Assembly (NCBI GenBank): GCA_947455015.1
Contig: CANGMY010000015.1
Location: forward strand, 1-15,983
Direction of reading: 5' to 3'
DNA: 15,983 nucleotides
Origin: Microthrixaceae bacterium
GTDB lineage: Bacteria > Actinomycetota > Acidimicrobiia > Acidimicrobiales > Acidimicrobilacustridaceae
This document shows positions 14,079 through 15,983 of this stretch, in pieces. The translations under genes were made by a program, and so were the position numbers. Position 1 is the first letter of the stretch. The number at the start of each line of letters is the position of its first letter. The notes below the pieces were generated by a model. That model was given only the letters and a program-made list of their open reading frames with translations. It had not been told where the DNA came from and did not search any database.

Positions 14079-14084
14079 AGCGTA
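14079..14084 (-). promoter_or_regulatory. Putative -10 box (TACGCT) for pepN
   Basis: On the minus strand TACGCT is followed by 6 bases and the GTG start at 14072, the same spacing as the two leaderless genes at 8175 and 9745. Its TA overlaps the TA of the divergent -10 on the plus strand. Confidence 0.45.
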
Positions 14085-14088
14085 GGGT
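14083..14088 (+). promoter_or_regulatory. Putative -10 box (TAGGGT) for the PfkB gene
   Basis: TAGGGT is 8 bases before the ATG at 14097, giving a leader of at most a couple of bases. It overlaps the divergent pepN -10 box by two bases, so the two promoters cannot easily be occupied at once. Confidence 0.4.
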
Positions 14089-14096
14089 CGGACGCG

Positions 14097-15113
14097 ATGA
14101 CTGCGCTCCTACCTCCCTCAGACCGATCCCTTGATGTGCTCTGCGTTGGCAATGCCATTGTCGACGTACTCGCCCAGACCGATGATTCCTTCTTAGAGAC
14201 TCACGGAATGGTGAAGGGGTCAATGCAATTGACCGACCCTGATCGTGCTCGCTCTATTTATTCGGCGATGCCTCCTGCTGTTGAAATCTCGGGTGGCTCA
14301 GCGGCGAATACCGCTGCTGGATTGGCCTCGCTTGATAGCTCCGTGGCGTTCATCGGCAAAGTCGCCGACGATGAACTGGGTGAGGTCTTCGCTCATGACA
14401 TCCGCGCTGCGGGTGTTGCGTTTCACGGGTTTCCTGCGACCGGCGCCGAAGCGGCGGCAGGTACGGCTCGCTGTCTGATCTGCGTGACGCCAGATGCGCA
14501 GCGGACGATGAACACGTCACTTGGTGTAGCGGGACAACTCACGACAGACGACATCGATCTTTCGCTCGTTCCCACCGCTCGCGTTGTTTATCTCGAGGGG
14601 TATTTGTGGGATGAACCCGCGGCCAAGAGTGCACTCCGCAATGTGATGGGTTGGGCGGCAGGTGCAGGTACTCGCGTGGCGTTCACGCTTTCCGACGGCT
14701 TCTGCGTCGATCGCCATCGTGCCGAATTCCTTGAGATCATTGAACATCACGTCGACATCCTTTTTGCGAACGAGGATGAAATTTGCTCGCTCTACGAGGT
14801 CGATGACTTCGATGAGGCCGCTCGTCGGGTAGCGGGGCATTGTGCAATCGCCTGTCTCACCCGTGGCGACGCTGGGTCCGTCATCATTTCTTCCGACGGC
14901 GAGCGCGTTGACGTCTCTGCAGTGCCTGCGGAACTTCTCGACACGACCGGTGCAGGCGACCTCTACGCCGCAGGTTTCCTCGCTGCTTGGGTTCGTGGTG
15001 CCGACCTTTTGGAATCGGGTCGTACCGGATCCATTGTTGCGGCCGAAGCCATTTCTCATCTTGGTGCCCGTCCGCAGGTCAACCTCTCTGTACTCGTGAA
15101 AGGCGCGTTATGA
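14097..15113 (+). CDS. PfkB-family sugar/nucleoside kinase, adenosine kinase-like
   Basis: A 338-residue cytoplasmic kinase of the ribokinase/PfkB superfamily. It has the N-terminal VLCVGNAIVDVLAQ strand-turn (about 14-27), the GGSAANTAAGLASL substrate-binding block in the first signature, the long lid segment, and the second PfkB signature DTTGAGDLYAAGFL, in which D288 (the final Asp of DTTGAGD, 282-288) is the catalytic base next to the anion hole. Close resemblance to bacterial proteins called adenosine kinase (GSMQL, PDAQRTMNT, YLEGYLWD) suggests purine-nucleoside salvage, but substrate is hard to predict in this family. The ATG at 14097 fits both family length and the TAGGGT box. The open frame upstream of it is only antisense to pepN. 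Its TGA overlaps the next ATG (ATGA). Confidence 0.9.
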   Translation: MTALLPPSDRSLDVLCVGNAIVDVLAQTDDSFLETHGMVKGSMQLTDPDRARSIYSAMPPAVEISGGSAANTAAGLASLDSSVAFIGKVADDELGEVFAHDIRAAGVAFHGFPATGAEAAAGTARCLICVTPDAQRTMNTSLGVAGQLTTDDIDLSLVPTARVVYLEGYLWDEPAAKSALRNVMGWAAGAGTRVAFTLSDGFCVDRHRAEFLEIIEHHVDILFANEDEICSLYEVDDFDEAARRVAGHCAIACLTRGDAGSVIISSDGERVDVSAVPAELLDTTGAGDLYAAGFLAAWVRGADLLESGRTGSIVAAEAISHLGARPQVNLSVLVKGAL

Positions 15114-15979
15114 GTTCGCCATTGAGTTCGCCATTGAGTTCCTCGTGTTTTGATGTTGAGGTGAGCAACAAGGTTGCTCATATTCGATTGAATCGGCCTG
15201 AGGAACTCAACTCAATGATCCGCGAGTTCTGGACGGAACTTCCTGAAATCGTGCGCGGTCTTGACGCACGCGGCGATGTGAGGGCGATCGTTGTTTCGTC
15301 AACGGGACGTCACTTCTGCGCCGGGATGGACCTCGGTGTCTTCAGTTCCGGTGACAGCGCCATTACCCCTGGCGATTCCGAAGAGATGGGCCGTACACGT
15401 GCCCGACTCCGCCAAACCGCACTCATGTTGCAGGAGAGCTTTACATCGTTTGAGCGTGTTCGTATGCCCGTACTTGCCGCGATTCAAGGGGGATGCATTG
15501 GCGGGGCGGTCGACATGGTGACTGCTGCCGATATGCGATACGCGACGGCCGATGCGTTTTTCGTGATTCAGGAAATCAACATCGGGATGACTGCCGATGT
15601 TGGAACTCTGCAACGTCTCCCGAAAATCATCCCCGATGGCGTTGCTCGCGAACTGGCTTACACCGGTCGACGAATGTCCGCTCAGCGTGCGCTTGAGGTG
15701 GGACTTATCAACGAGATTTTCCCGACCCACGATGAACTTGTTGCAGGTGTACTCGAGATCGCACGCGAGATTGCGTCGAAGAGCCCGCTTGCAATCTGGG
15801 GAACGAAAGAGATGCTGCTGTACTCGCGCGATCACAGCGTGACTGATGGCCTGAATCACATTGCGACGTGGCAAACGGGGATGTTCCAGCCGTCTGACAT
15901 GGTCGAAACATTTACGGCCAAGGCCGAGGGGCGCGAACCGGAATTCCCCGATCTGCTTCCTGCACCCGATTCCTTTTGA
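15110..15979 (+). CDS. Delta(3,5)-delta(2,4)-dienoyl-CoA isomerase (crotonase superfamily)
   Basis: Shifts the double bonds of 3,5-dienoyl-CoA to 2,4-dienoyl-CoA during beta-oxidation of unsaturated fatty acids; cytoplasmic. The protein has 289 residues. The crotonase oxyanion-hole segments are STGRHFCAGMDL (64-75) and QGGCIGGAVDM (126-136). D135, E155 and D163 have exactly the 20- and 8-residue spacing of rat Ech1 D176, E196 and D204. The surrounding ADVGTLQRLPK (162-172) and YSRDHSV near the C-terminus are characteristic of this isomerase rather than of plain enoyl-CoA hydratases, which use two Glu. The ATG overlaps the kinase stop by four bases, indicating translational coupling. The first 12 residues are a low-complexity Ser/Pro/Leu tail made by a DNA repeat. 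The stop is 4 bases before the window end. Confidence 0.9.
   Translation: MSSPLSSPLSSSCFDVEVSNKVAHIRLNRPEELNSMIREFWTELPEIVRGLDARGDVRAIVVSSTGRHFCAGMDLGVFSSGDSAITPGDSEEMGRTRARLRQTALMLQESFTSFERVRMPVLAAIQGGCIGGAVDMVTAADMRYATADAFFVIQEINIGMTADVGTLQRLPKIIPDGVARELAYTGRRMSAQRALEVGLINEIFPTHDELVAGVLEIAREIASKSPLAIWGTKEMLLYSRDHSVTDGLNHIATWQTGMFQPSDMVETFTAKAEGREPEFPDLLPAPDSF
15111..15141 (+). repeat. 12-bp tandem repeat at the isomerase N-terminus
   Basis: The unit TGAGTTCGCCAT occurs at 15111-15122 and 15123-15134, with a third partial copy (TGAGTTC) at 15135-15141. It encodes the SSPLSSPLSS tail. The first unit begins with the TGA stop of the kinase gene, so the repeat sits exactly on the gene junction. 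Confidence 0.75.
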
Positions 15980-15983
15980 GTTA

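Noticed and set aside
13299..14096. 266-codon open extension upstream of the PfkB kinase
   Set aside because: It is entirely antisense to pepN. The family N-terminus begins at the ATG at 14097 and the promoter fits that start.
14987..15109. 41-codon extension upstream of the isomerase
   Set aside because: It is out of frame inside the kinase gene and Arg/Cys/Trp-rich. The ATGA overlap start at 15110 is conventional.
1..15983. Mobile elements, CRISPR arrays, tRNA or rRNA genes, defence islands
   Set aside because: No transposase, integrase, phage or nuclease-like protein, no regularly spaced repeats and no cloverleaf or rRNA-like sequence was seen on either strand.

Overview
The window looks like chromosomal DNA from a high-GC Gram-positive actinobacterium. 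GC is moderate to high (upper fifties by eye). The gene families point to an uncultivated or aquatic actinobacterial lineage such as Acidimicrobiia: a FadE-type acyl-CoA dehydrogenase, a family III CoA-transferase, a P450-type [3Fe-4S] ferredoxin with its reductase, an MptB-like mannosyltransferase, and a PfkB 'adenosine kinase'. The taxonomic call is inference from family resemblance only. Coding density is very high: no gap exceeds about 125 bp, and I see no tRNA, rRNA, CRISPR array, transposase, integrase or phage gene.

Layout. (1) 1-1155 (+): 3' part of an acyl-CoA dehydrogenase, converging on (2) a minus-strand series read from 5383 down to 1169: CaiB/BaiF CoA-transferase, lysylphosphatidylglycerol-synthase-type membrane protein, an 81-residue hypothetical protein, a degenerate amidohydrolase-fold protein and a small multi-pass membrane protein. 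(3) A 122-bp divergent region (5384-5505) rich in GGGGC/GCCCC palindromes. (4) A plus-strand series: [3Fe-4S] ferredoxin, ferredoxin reductase, Nudix hydrolase and YhhN-family membrane protein, with very tight spacing after the reductase. (5) Two plus-strand genes that each carry their own apparent leaderless promoter: a membrane-anchored FMN/Fe-S glutamate-synthase-like enzyme and an MptB-like GT-C mannosyltransferase. (6) A minus-strand M1 aminopeptidase (11436-14072), convergent with the mannosyltransferase. It is divergent from a plus-strand pair: a PfkB adenosine-kinase-like protein overlapping by ATGA with a delta3,5-delta2,4-dienoyl-CoA isomerase.

How the genes fit together. Acyl-CoA dehydrogenase, CoA-transferase, amidohydrolase-fold protein, ferredoxin/reductase and dienoyl-CoA isomerase suggest a lipid, steroid or terpenoid catabolic neighbourhood. 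The ferredoxin/reductase pair would feed electrons to a P450 encoded elsewhere. The mannosyltransferase, LPG-synthase-type protein and YhhN protein relate to envelope lipids. The remainder are housekeeping.

I did not find a clearly new multi-gene system. The points most worth a second look are: an amidohydrolase-fold protein that seems to have lost nearly all its metal ligands; a membrane protein whose reading frame clearly continues upstream of its only conventional start, to a CTG overlapping the previous stop; a recurrent TAnnnT-plus-six/eight-bases-plus-start-codon arrangement indicating leaderless transcripts, including two divergent -10 boxes that overlap; and a palindrome-dense divergent promoter in front of the ferredoxin.
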